Part shown: one piece after another, positions 1-5,104 of the stretch | Numbering within the stretch: the first letter of the stretch is position 1 | Layout: every line of letters begins with the position of its first letter | Origin: Candidatus Heimdallarchaeota archaeon | Lineage (GTDB): Archaea; Asgardarchaeota; Heimdallarchaeia; Heimdallarchaeales; Heimdallarchaeaceae | NCBI GenBank assembly: GCA_023135215.1 | Contig: JAGLTP010000261.1 | Span: forward strand, 1-7,136 | Length of the DNA: 7,136 nt | Direction of reading: 5' to 3' | The notes under the pieces: generated by a model | Databases searched by the model: none | Told to the model about the DNA's origin: nothing | The model's input: only the letters and a program-made list of their open reading frames with translations | Made by a program: the position numbers and the translations under genes

Positions 1-591
1 GGTACTGGTTATACTGGTGAGAATGGTTTTGAAGTTGTAATTTTTGATTCTGATTTACAAAATCCTGAGAAGGGAATAAAGGTTTGGAATGCTATTCTGG
101 AAGCTGGAAAAGAAGTAGGAATTGCTCTTTGTGGCTTAGGTGCTAGAGATGCATTACGAATTGAGGCAGGATTACCTCTCTATGGTGAAGATATACATGA
201 AGAAGTTAACCCTGTTGAAACAGGTTATGATTTCTCGATATTCTGCAAACACAATAAAGAACCATTTTACTTCGGAAAAGAGGCTCTTCTAAAAGCTAAG
301 AATGAAGGTGTCAAAATCAAGCATGTTGGTGTTCTTCTCAAAGAGAAGGGAATCCCAAGAGCAGATTATGAAATTCTAAATTCAGCTGGAGAGAAAATCG
401 GGTATATGGTTAACGGTGTACGCTCCCCAGTAATAGGCAACGTAGGTATTGGAATGGGTTTTATTGATATCAAGTATGCAGAGCCAGGTACAGAAGTACT
501 TGTGCAAATCCGCAAGAATCAAGTAAAAGCTGAAATTATCAAACTACCATTTTATGATACTAAGAAATGGGGTTGGAAACGAGAAGCTTAA
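1..591 (+). CDS. gcvT: Glycine cleavage system T protein (aminomethyltransferase), C-terminal part, 5' end outside window
   Basis: The frame is open from base 1 and gives the last 196 residues; a complete T protein is usually 360-400 residues, so about half is missing. T protein takes the aminomethyl group from lipoylated H protein and transfers the one-carbon unit to a tetrahydrofolate-type carrier, releasing ammonia, in cytosolic glycine breakdown. Seen here: the GYTGExGFE signature (residues 3-11), the strongly conserved GARDALRIEAGLPLYG block (47-62), GKEAL (92-96) and the closing KLPFY (181-185). The beta-barrel motif usually reading VTSGxxSP is MVNGVRSP here (136-143), and the stretch after NPVETGY (70-76) departs from the usual GLGWAVK-like sequence. 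These differences could mark a lineage variant or a divergent GcvT-like folate enzyme, but the signatures favour a real T protein. No other glycine-cleavage gene is visible. The gene ends 37 bp before the convergent regulator. Confidence 0.93.
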   Translation, partial: GTGYTGENGFEVVIFDSDLQNPEKGIKVWNAILEAGKEVGIALCGLGARDALRIEAGLPLYGEDIHEEVNPVETGYDFSIFCKHNKEPFYFGKEALLKAKNEGVKIKHVGVLLKEKGIPRADYEILNSAGEKIGYMVNGVRSPVIGNVGIGMGFIDIKYAEPGTEVLVQIRKNQVKAEIIKLPFYDTKKWGWKREA

Positions 592-602
592 GCAAAATCC
601 AC

Positions 603-623
603 TTTTCTTTTTATTTTTATTTT
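603..623 (+). terminator. Oligo-T terminator after gcvT
   Basis: Four T runs of 4-5 bases separated by single C or A bases begin 12 bases after the gcvT stop and fill most of the 37-bp gap before the convergent regulator gene. Archaeal RNA polymerase terminates on such runs without needing a hairpin. No equally good T run follows the regulator gene on the opposite strand, so this site probably serves gcvT only. Confidence 0.6.
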
Positions 624-628
624 ATATC

Positions 629-1408
629 TTATTCAAATTCGAATTCTGCTATTTCACCGCCAATAACATGGTAATGAATATTAACGAGATTCTCTTCTGG
701 GACCTTTTCTTTATCCATTTCCCGTTCAAATTTCTCTTTTAATTTATAGAATTTGACTGACATTTCATTGAATAACTTCAATATCTCAAAGAGATGTCTG
801 GGTTTTGAGATCTTCATATCTAATGGAAAATTAGCAATACTTCCTAGAGGATAATCAGGATTCTTTGGTTTTTTGCCTTCTGCAAGAGCTTTCTCTGCAC
901 TTTCAAGGTTATTTATCATAATGTTTTCAAGTATGCGATTATAAGCTAAACTTTTTCTCTCTTTTTCCGCTTGGTTTCCTAAATCTGGATGATTAGCTAG
1001 CATTTCTATGTAAATACGATAAAGATTCTTGTCAGATTGATCTAGTATTGTATCGTAGGCGTTTTCTAGTTTTGTTTCCATCACTTCAACTGATGGTTCT
1101 CCAAAGTGTCTTTCTGAAATCTTTGATAGTTTATAGTAAATCCCTTTATTATCTCTAGTTTTCTCTTCATCGATTTGTAGAAGCTTAGGTTCTCTTGTTA
1201 GATCTTGTAAGTGGTGGTATATTGTTGCTTCATTTTTTACTAAAATCTTTGCTAGTTTTTTGATATTAGAAGAACCGAAATTTTTAATCACCATTAGAAT
1301 TGCATGCTTAGTTTCAACTTTGAAAACATCATTCACTCTTTTTAAAATCTTAGGACCTTCTGCTTTTAGTCCTTTATAATCCACTTCTAACTTACCTGAT
1401 TTACTCAT
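629..1408 (-). CDS. Winged-helix (ArsR-like) transcriptional regulator with C-terminal helical domain, 259 aa
   Basis: A predicted DNA-binding protein. Residues about 28-98 form a winged helix-turn-helix: a first helix around VETKHAILMVIKNFG (31-45), then NIKKLAKILVKNEATIYHHL (48-67), which supplies the helix-turn-helix and recognition helix, and a wing around KTRDNKGIYYKLS (83-95). This resembles the ArsR-like folds common in archaea. Residues about 104-259 are mostly helical and charged, with no ligand motif I recognise; the segment 205-236 looks like a coiled coil that could dimerise. The frame stays open up to 1525, but that extension would cover the TATA box and both operator palindromes. 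ATG 1408 instead follows a GGAAGTG Shine-Dalgarno-like sequence with 5 bases between, about 44 bases after the TATA centre. The gene is divergent from the acetyltransferase and convergent with gcvT. Autoregulation and control of the acetyltransferase are inferred from the operator layout. The effector is unknown. Confidence 0.82.
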   Translation of the reverse strand: MSKSGKLEVDYKGLKAEGPKILKRVNDVFKVETKHAILMVIKNFGSSNIKKLAKILVKNEATIYHHLQDLTREPKLLQIDEEKTRDNKGIYYKLSKISERHFGEPSVEVMETKLENAYDTILDQSDKNLYRIYIEMLANHPDLGNQAEKERKSLAYNRILENIMINNLESAEKALAEGKKPKNPDYPLGSIANFPLDMKISKPRHLFEILKLFNEMSVKFYKLKEKFEREMDKEKVPEENLVNIHYHVIGGEIAEFEFE

Positions 1409-1448
1409 CAAAGCACTTCCATATACAATAAAATATAGGTGCTTAGCC

Positions 1449-1456
1449 TTTATAAA
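1449..1456 (-). promoter_or_regulatory. TATA box of the regulator gene
   Basis: TTTATAAA (self-complementary core, read on the minus strand as TTTATAAAGG) is centred about 44 bases before the chosen ATG at 1408. An archaeal start about 26 bases downstream would fall near 1426, giving a leader of roughly 18 bases that contains the GGAAGTG ribosome-binding site at 1414-1420. This geometry is the main reason for rejecting the longer open frame starting at 1525. Confidence 0.6.
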
Positions 1457-1473
1457 TTTAATCATCAAAATTA

Positions 1474-1486
1474 TTTGATAATCAAA
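1474..1486. promoter_or_regulatory. Operator palindrome 1 (TTTGAT-A-ATCAAA)
   Basis: A perfect inverted repeat of TTTGAT and ATCAAA around a single central base. It is identical to operator 2, whose start lies exactly 40 bp further on, close to four helical turns. It sits upstream of the minus-strand TATA box and just before an AT-rich TATA-like element for the plus-strand gene. A winged-helix dimer is the natural candidate ligand, and the neighbouring regulator encodes one. Binding is inferred. Confidence 0.65.
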
Positions 1487-1488
1487 AC

Positions 1489-1533
1489 ATTTATTAATGT
1501 AAGTGAAAATAGATTTGATAATCAAATTAATAG
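1489..1533 (+). promoter_or_regulatory. Probable promoter region of the acetyltransferase gene
   Basis: Two AT-rich elements could act as TATA boxes. ATTTATTAATG at 1489-1499 would put the transcript start near 1520, inside operator 2. AAATTAATAG at 1524-1533 would put it near 1554, leaving a leader of about 12 bases that holds the ribosome-binding site. I cannot choose between them from sequence. Both are compatible with a start at ATG 1567. Confidence 0.4.
1513..1527. promoter_or_regulatory. Operator palindrome 2 (ATTTGAT-A-ATCAAAT)
   Basis: The same 13-bp palindrome as operator 1, here extended by one matching base pair on each side to 15 bp. It lies between the two divergent promoters and would overlap either the transcript start or the TATA region of the acetyltransferase, which is a repressor-like position. 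A further ATCATCAAA sequence lies outside each palindrome, at 1461-1469 and 1535-1543; the ATCAAA half-site of each is 17 bp from that of its nearer palindrome. Confidence 0.65.
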
Positions 1534-1555
1534 TATCATCAAATGTTTAAGATCA

Positions 1556-1562
1556 AGGTGAT
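1556..1562 (+). promoter_or_regulatory. Shine-Dalgarno AGGTGAT that fixes the acetyltransferase start
   Basis: AGGTGAT is an exact match to the complement of the usual 16S rRNA 3' end. It ends 4 bases before ATG 1567. The upstream in-frame ATG at 1543 has no such motif in front of it and overlaps the ATCATCAAA half-site, so translation very probably starts at 1567. Confidence 0.75.
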
Positions 1563-1566
1563 AAGA

Positions 1567-2598
1567 ATGACTGAAGATTTAATTTCAAAAATTGTGGTTG
1601 AAAATGAGGAATTTTCTATAAGAGAATGGGATTTTGAGAAAGATTGTGAAGATGTTACTTCTTTATTGGAAGTTGTTTTTGAGAAAGAATTACAGATGAA
1701 GGGATTAGAAGTGAAGAATATCTTTGATGAGTTTAGATCTCTGCAACCCTTTCTAAAATTTATGGGAATCTTTTCGAAAAACTACAAACATGCTCTTGAT
1801 GGTTTTGTTATAGAGAACGAAGATGGCAAGATCATATCATCGGTTAATGTAGGATATAGTTGGGATGATAAATATGAAATTGCTATGGTAGCTACACATC
1901 CCGATTATAGGAGGAAAGGTTTTGCTAGAAAACTGGTAACACAAGCTATAGAGCATTCCAAAAATCTTGGAGCTGGGATGTGTATTCTTGAAGTTCTTGA
2001 TATCAACGAACCAGCATATAAATTGTATAGAAGTCTGGATTTTGTTCATTATGATACTATAACTAGACAGAAACTAGTACCTGAGCAATTTTCCTTAGTT
2101 AAACAAGTTAAATTTCCTGAAGAGTATAAAATACAAGAACTTGAACGAAATAAGAAAACTAGTAAAGAAAGATATGAACTAGATCTTAAATCAACACCAA
2201 AAGAAGTGCAGAACTTTCACCCAGTTCAAAGAAGTAAATACTTTAGACCTCTTTTGATAAGAATGATAAGACCAAGTGCTAGATTGATACTCAAACCAAA
2301 AACCAAAACATGGACTATACACAGGGATGACAATCTAGTTGGAACAATATATGTAAATCTTAGTAAGAAAGAGGGGAAACCTAATAGATTAGATTTAATG
2401 ATTGATCCTGAACACAATGCAAAACTAGTTGAACCAATGTTAACTTATGCAATGGAGTTTGTAAAAGAGAACTTAATTGTTGAACAGAATGTGATTATTG
2501 AATTTCGTACAGCTGATGAAATCCAAAAAGCAATTTGCGAGAGATATGGTTTTGTTGTTGTTGAAACTTTACATTTACTAGGACTGAAAATACAATAA
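1567..2598 (+). CDS. Two-domain GNAT-family N-acetyltransferase, 343 aa
   Basis: A predicted cytosolic acyl-CoA-dependent N-acetyltransferase of unknown substrate. The N-terminal GNAT domain (about 14-170) is intact. Beta strand 4 (IAMVATHPDYR, 105-115) leads into the acetyl-CoA pyrophosphate loop RRKGFA (115-120), which satisfies R/Q-x-x-G-x-G/A, and motif B follows in EVLDINEPAYKLYRSLDF (142-159). A basic linker (about 171-245) leads to a second GNAT-like half (about 246-343) with a strand-4 equivalent RLDLMIDPEH (274-283), a helix LVEPMLTYAMEFVKE (287-301) and an end resembling motif B (RYGF, 326-329). The second half lacks the R-x-x-G-x-A loop, so it is probably non-catalytic. Tandem GNAT proteins with one dead half are a known pattern, as in MshD and Eis. 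Start 1567 is chosen from the Shine-Dalgarno motif. The gene is divergent from the regulator, which probably controls it. The last ten codons recur as a fossil at 3782-3811. Confidence 0.85.
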   Translation: MTEDLISKIVVENEEFSIREWDFEKDCEDVTSLLEVVFEKELQMKGLEVKNIFDEFRSLQPFLKFMGIFSKNYKHALDGFVIENEDGKIISSVNVGYSWDDKYEIAMVATHPDYRRKGFARKLVTQAIEHSKNLGAGMCILEVLDINEPAYKLYRSLDFVHYDTITRQKLVPEQFSLVKQVKFPEEYKIQELERNKKTSKERYELDLKSTPKEVQNFHPVQRSKYFRPLLIRMIRPSARLILKPKTKTWTIHRDDNLVGTIYVNLSKKEGKPNRLDLMIDPEHNAKLVEPMLTYAMEFVKENLIVEQNVIIEFRTADEIQKAICERYGFVVVETLHLLGLKIQ

Positions 2599-2629
2599 TA
2601 ACTCAAATGCTATCCCATGGTTTATCATG

Positions 2630-2645
2630 TTTATAAGTGTCTATA
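2630..2645 (+). promoter_or_regulatory. Promoter of propeller gene 1: TATA box plus conserved GTGTCTATA
   Basis: TTTATAAGTGTCTATA is identical before copies 1 and 2; copy 3 has CTTATAAGTGTCTGTA. The TATA centre near 2634 is about 25 bases before ATG 2659, so transcription should start at or within a base or two of the start codon. No Shine-Dalgarno motif is present. Together this indicates a leaderless mRNA. Confidence 0.75.
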
Positions 2646-2658
2646 CTAATTTTTTTGC

Positions 2659-3771
2659 ATGAAAAAAAATACAAGAAATGTGTTTTTATTTAATGTTAAA
2701 AAAGTAACTTTCATTTTTTTATTCGTTATTCTTTTGAATTATAGTTTTCTTTCATCTGAAGCTCAAGCTGAATTTTACTTAAATCGAATTGCACGTATTG
2801 GAGAGTCAGGAATCGGATATGATATCGATATTGATGGCAATTATGCTTATATCACTGGAAATGAAGGTTACGTTGTTGTCGATATTCAAAATCCTACTAA
2901 TCCTAAAATTATTAGTAACTTCGAAATAGAAGATGGTTCTTTTGGAATATTCGTTAAAGACAACATAGCTTACGTTGGTGCCGGTGGTAGTGGGTTATAT
3001 ATTACGGACGTAAGTGATCCCAAAAATCCAACTCTTATAGGTCAAGAAAGTGCGTATGGAATAAGTAACAATGTCTATGTATCTGGTGATTATGCTTATG
3101 TTGCAAATTATGAAAATGGGTTACTGATTTTTGATATTACAGATCTAGCTAATCCAACAAAAATAGGGGAATATTCTTTTGTTGAACGAACAGATAGTGT
3201 TGTTGTTAGAGATAAAATTGCATATATCGCAAACACAAATTCAGGAGTTAATGTTCTAAATGTCACAATTGCTTCATCCCCGCAATTAATTCGGGTTCTG
3301 AGTGCTACTGGTGGATCTACTAGCTTATCATATTTTGAAAATCTGTTATTTGTTGGATGTTATTCCAGCAACGTTTTGGTTTTTGATATCTCAGCTCCTT
3401 CTAATCCAACCTTACTAGGTATACACTCAGATAATGATGATGGTGAAGCTCAAGGAGTTGTAGGAAACAGTACTCATCTTTATGTTGCTGACTATTATGG
3501 TGTTGAATATTTGGATATCAGTAGTTTACCAACCATTACTAAAATTGCAGAAAACAGACAAGGAGTCTCATCTGCACATGATATTGATTTTAAAGATAAT
3601 TTTCTCTATATTGCTGGTGGAAGTGTATTAGGGTGTCTTGCTTTTGAAGTAAGCAGCACTCAAAAAATACCTTTTATTGGAATTTATGTAGGAGTTCCTA
3701 TTGCTGTTGCTGTACTATCAACTGCATTCTTTCTTTTGTATAAATACAAAATTAAAGCAAAGAGAATCTAA
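2659..3771 (+). CDS. LVIVD-repeat surface beta-propeller protein, copy 1, 370 aa
   Basis: A predicted type I membrane protein whose bulk lies outside the cell. Residues 1-37 form a signal peptide (basic start, hydrophobic core around 17-31, cleavage motif AQA ending at 37). Seven repeats of about 35-45 residues follow, near 53-83, 94-128, 134-169, 178-213, 218-254, 265-297 and 306-331. Each has the plan of a variable-site strand, then (A/L)YV, then a loop and a strand closed by DI-x-(N/D)P-x-NP, as in the LVIVD family. Seven repeats suggest a seven-bladed propeller. A single membrane helix (about 338-361) and the tail KIKAKRI end the protein. N-x-S/T sequons at N201 and N270, and Cys234 in FVGCYSS, are shared by all three copies. 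No catalytic motif is visible; binding of ligand, partner or cell-envelope material is a guess. Its own promoter lies just upstream. C326 is absent from copy 2. Confidence 0.88.
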   Translation: MKKNTRNVFLFNVKKVTFIFLFVILLNYSFLSSEAQAEFYLNRIARIGESGIGYDIDIDGNYAYITGNEGYVVVDIQNPTNPKIISNFEIEDGSFGIFVKDNIAYVGAGGSGLYITDVSDPKNPTLIGQESAYGISNNVYVSGDYAYVANYENGLLIFDITDLANPTKIGEYSFVERTDSVVVRDKIAYIANTNSGVNVLNVTIASSPQLIRVLSATGGSTSLSYFENLLFVGCYSSNVLVFDISAPSNPTLLGIHSDNDDGEAQGVVGNSTHLYVADYYGVEYLDISSLPTITKIAENRQGVSSAHDIDFKDNFLYIAGGSVLGCLAFEVSSTQKIPFIGIYVGVPIAVAVLSTAFFLLYKYKIKAKRI

Positions 3772-3775
3772 TCTT

Positions 3776-3811
3776 CCTCTTCTTCATCTACTGAGACTGA
3801 AGATAAAATAA
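3776..3811 (+). pseudogene. Fossil of the acetyltransferase 3' end in the spacer before propeller copy 2
   Basis: Read in frame, this spacer gives P-LLHLLRLKIK-stop, against TLHLLGLKIQ-stop at the end of the acetyltransferase. Bases 3782-3811 align without a gap to 2569-2598 with 23 of 30 identical by hand count. The match continues without a gap through the shared upstream region and TATA box (2599-2645 versus 3812-3858, 6 mismatches) at a constant offset of 1213. The left edge of the tandem duplication therefore lay inside the acetyltransferase gene. The remnant has no start codon and is not expected to be expressed. Confidence 0.75.
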
Positions 3812-3842
3812 TAACTCTAATGTTGTCCCATGATTTGTTATG

Positions 3843-3858
3843 TTTATAAGTGTCTATA
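3843..3858 (+). promoter_or_regulatory. Promoter of propeller gene 2: TATA box plus conserved GTGTCTATA
   Basis: TTTATAAGTGTCTATA, identical to the copy 1 box and exactly 1213 bp from it. The TATA centre near 3847 is about 27 bases before ATG 3874 with no Shine-Dalgarno motif, again suggesting a leaderless transcript. A GTG at 3850, the first base triplet of a longer open frame, lies inside this box and cannot be the start. Confidence 0.75.
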
Positions 3859-3873
3859 GATAATTATTTTTTC

Positions 3874-4980
3874 ATGAAAACAAATACAAGAGATGTGTTT
3901 TTATTTAATGTTAAAAAAGCAACTTTCATCATTTTATTCGTTATTCTTTTGAATTATGCTTTGCTTTCATCTGAAGCACAAGCTGAATTTTATATAAATA
4001 AAGTTACAACCATTGGTGGATCTGGAACCGGTTATGATATTGAAATTGATGGAAATTACGCATATATTACAGGAAATGACGGTTTTATAGTAATTGATAT
4101 TCAGAATCCCTCCAAGCCTAACAAAATAAGTGAATTTGATATAGATGACGGAGCTTTTGGAATATTTGTAAAAGACAACATTGCTTATGTTGCTGCAGCA
4201 GGGCAAGGATTAATTATTGCAGATATTAGTGACCCATTTAATCCTTCTTTTCTTGGTCAAGAAGATGTAGAAGGTATAACGAATAACGTTTATGCATTAG
4301 AAGATTATGCTTATGTTACGAATTATGAATATGGACTACAGATTTTTGATATTAGCGATTTAACGAATCCTATTAAAATTGCAGAATATTCAGATCATGG
4401 AAGAGCTGATGGAGTCGTTCTTAATAATAACTTTGCTTATCTAGCGAATCCAAATTCTGGAGTCAATGTAATAAATGTCACAGATCCTTCTTCTCCACAA
4501 AGAATAAGGACTCTAAGTAGTACTGGTGGTGCTACAGGTATATCAATATATGAAAACTTATTATTTGTTGGATGCTACTCAAGTCAGGTTTTGGTTTTTG
4601 ACATAACTACTTCCTCGAATCCCATTATACGAGGATCTTACTATGATGGTGATGGTGGTGAAGCACAAGGGGTTGTAGGTAATAGTACACATTTATTTGT
4701 AGCGGATAATTATGGTGTTGAATATTTTGACATCAGTAATTTATCAAGTTTGACAAAAGTAGCAGAGCAAAGAGCAGGTGTTTCAGCTGCTCATGATATT
4801 GATTTTACAGGCAATTTTCTCTATGTTGCGGGAGGAAGTGTGATCGGAAGCCTTGTTTTTGAAGTAAGTAAATCACAAAAATCTAGAGCTCTTGGGATTT
4901 ATGTAGGACTTCCTATTGCTATTGTTGTAGCTTCAGTCTCAAGTTGGATAATTTTTAGATTAAGAAGGAAGAAAGCTTAA
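3874..4980 (+). CDS. LVIVD-repeat surface beta-propeller protein, copy 2, 368 aa
   Basis: It has the same build as copy 1 and aligns with it without gaps from residue 1 to at least 341: signal peptide to AQA at 37, seven LVIVD-type repeats from about 53 to 331, membrane helix about 339-361, tail RLRRKKA. The sequons N201 and N270 and the FVGC cysteine (234) are kept; this is the only cysteine in the mature protein. The first 40 residues are nearly those of copy 1, while the end from QK at 335-336 to FR at 361-362 is identical to copy 3 at both protein and DNA level. Blade faces differ more, for example SYYDGDGGEAQ here versus HSDNDDGEAQ in copy 1, which would suit changed binding surfaces. 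The start at 3874 matches the copy 1 start and follows the TATA box at leaderless distance. The specific function is unknown; cell-surface binding is inferred. Confidence 0.88.
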   Translation: MKTNTRDVFLFNVKKATFIILFVILLNYALLSSEAQAEFYINKVTTIGGSGTGYDIEIDGNYAYITGNDGFIVIDIQNPSKPNKISEFDIDDGAFGIFVKDNIAYVAAAGQGLIIADISDPFNPSFLGQEDVEGITNNVYALEDYAYVTNYEYGLQIFDISDLTNPIKIAEYSDHGRADGVVLNNNFAYLANPNSGVNVINVTDPSSPQRIRTLSSTGGATGISIYENLLFVGCYSSQVLVFDITTSSNPIIRGSYYDGDGGEAQGVVGNSTHLFVADNYGVEYFDISNLSSLTKVAEQRAGVSAAHDIDFTGNFLYVAGGSVIGSLVFEVSKSQKSRALGIYVGLPIAIVVASVSSWIIFRLRRKKA

Positions 4981-4995
4981 TTCTTTTTCTCTTTT
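4875..4995. repeat. Near-identical tract shared with 6088-6208 (copy 2 end)
   Basis: By hand alignment, 4875-4960 is identical to 6088-6173 (86 bp), then two mismatches fall at 4961 and 4964, then 4965-4995 is identical to 6178-6208 (31 bp): 119 of 121 bases. It covers the membrane anchor codons, including synonymous sites, the stop codon and 15 bases beyond. The genes differ clearly on the upstream side. Confidence 0.9.
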
Positions 4996-5003
4996 CTTTT
5001 TCT
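4981..5003 (+). terminator. Oligo-T terminator after propeller gene 2
   Basis: A stretch of T runs broken by single C bases follows the stop codon directly, a typical archaeal termination signal. Its first 15 bases equal the sequence after copy 3, where the same bases encode the lysine-rich end of the GTPase on the opposite strand. It may therefore have been copied from a coding region and serve here as a terminator. Confidence 0.55.
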
Positions 5004-5054
5004 AAATTTCTACAGAGTTAGTCTGGTTGCTCATTTCACTTTTTTTCACCACAT

Positions 5055-5070
5055 CTTATAAGTGTCTGTA
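5055..5070 (+). promoter_or_regulatory. Promoter of propeller gene 3: TATA box plus GTGTCTGTA
   Basis: CTTATAAGTGTCTGTA differs from the copy 1 and 2 boxes at two positions and lies 1212 bp after that of copy 2. The TATA centre near 5059 predicts a transcript start near 5084, about 20 bases before ATG 5105. Unlike the other two copies, this gene would have a short leader, and GGTG at 5094-5097 sits 7 bases before the start as a weak ribosome-binding site. Confidence 0.65.
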
Positions 5071-5104
5071 ATTGATTGTAGATAAGCAAGATTGGTGCAT
5101 TCAT

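Noticed and set aside
592..628. Glycine riboswitch or other structured RNA near gcvT
   Set aside because: Only the 3' end of gcvT is present; the region upstream of gcvT, where such an element would sit, is outside the window, and this gap is simply T-rich.
554..742. Short plus-strand open frame spanning the gcvT end and the start of the next gene region
   Set aside because: It overlaps the gcvT end in another frame, crosses the T-rich terminator, and then runs antisense to the regulator gene; its composition is what AT-rich non-coding sequence gives.
1837..2417. Two short minus-strand open frames within the acetyltransferase gene
   Set aside because: They are antisense shadows of a well-supported gene, with no ribosome site and no recognisable protein features.
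3781..3803. Hairpin (TCTTCATCT pairing with AGACTGAAGA, one bulge) after propeller copy 1, as a possible terminator
   Set aside because: No T run follows it, and the bases are better explained as the acetyltransferase 3' fossil. A weak termination role is not excluded.
3768..3803. Minus-strand reading SSVSVDEEEED-stop overlapping the stop of propeller copy 1, as a relic of an acidic protein tail
   Set aside because: The same bases are explained on the plus strand by the acetyltransferase fossil. A trace of the GTPase tail just after the stop is possible but too short to claim.
3967..4206. Minus-strand open frame inside propeller copy 2
   Set aside because: It is a shadow of the repeat-encoding frame; no equivalent open frame is reported in copy 1 or 3, so it is not conserved.
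4996..5054. A second acetyltransferase fossil before propeller copy 3
   Set aside because: A short TCTACxGAG match exists, but it is about 10 bp out of register and the rest does not align, so it cannot be told from chance.
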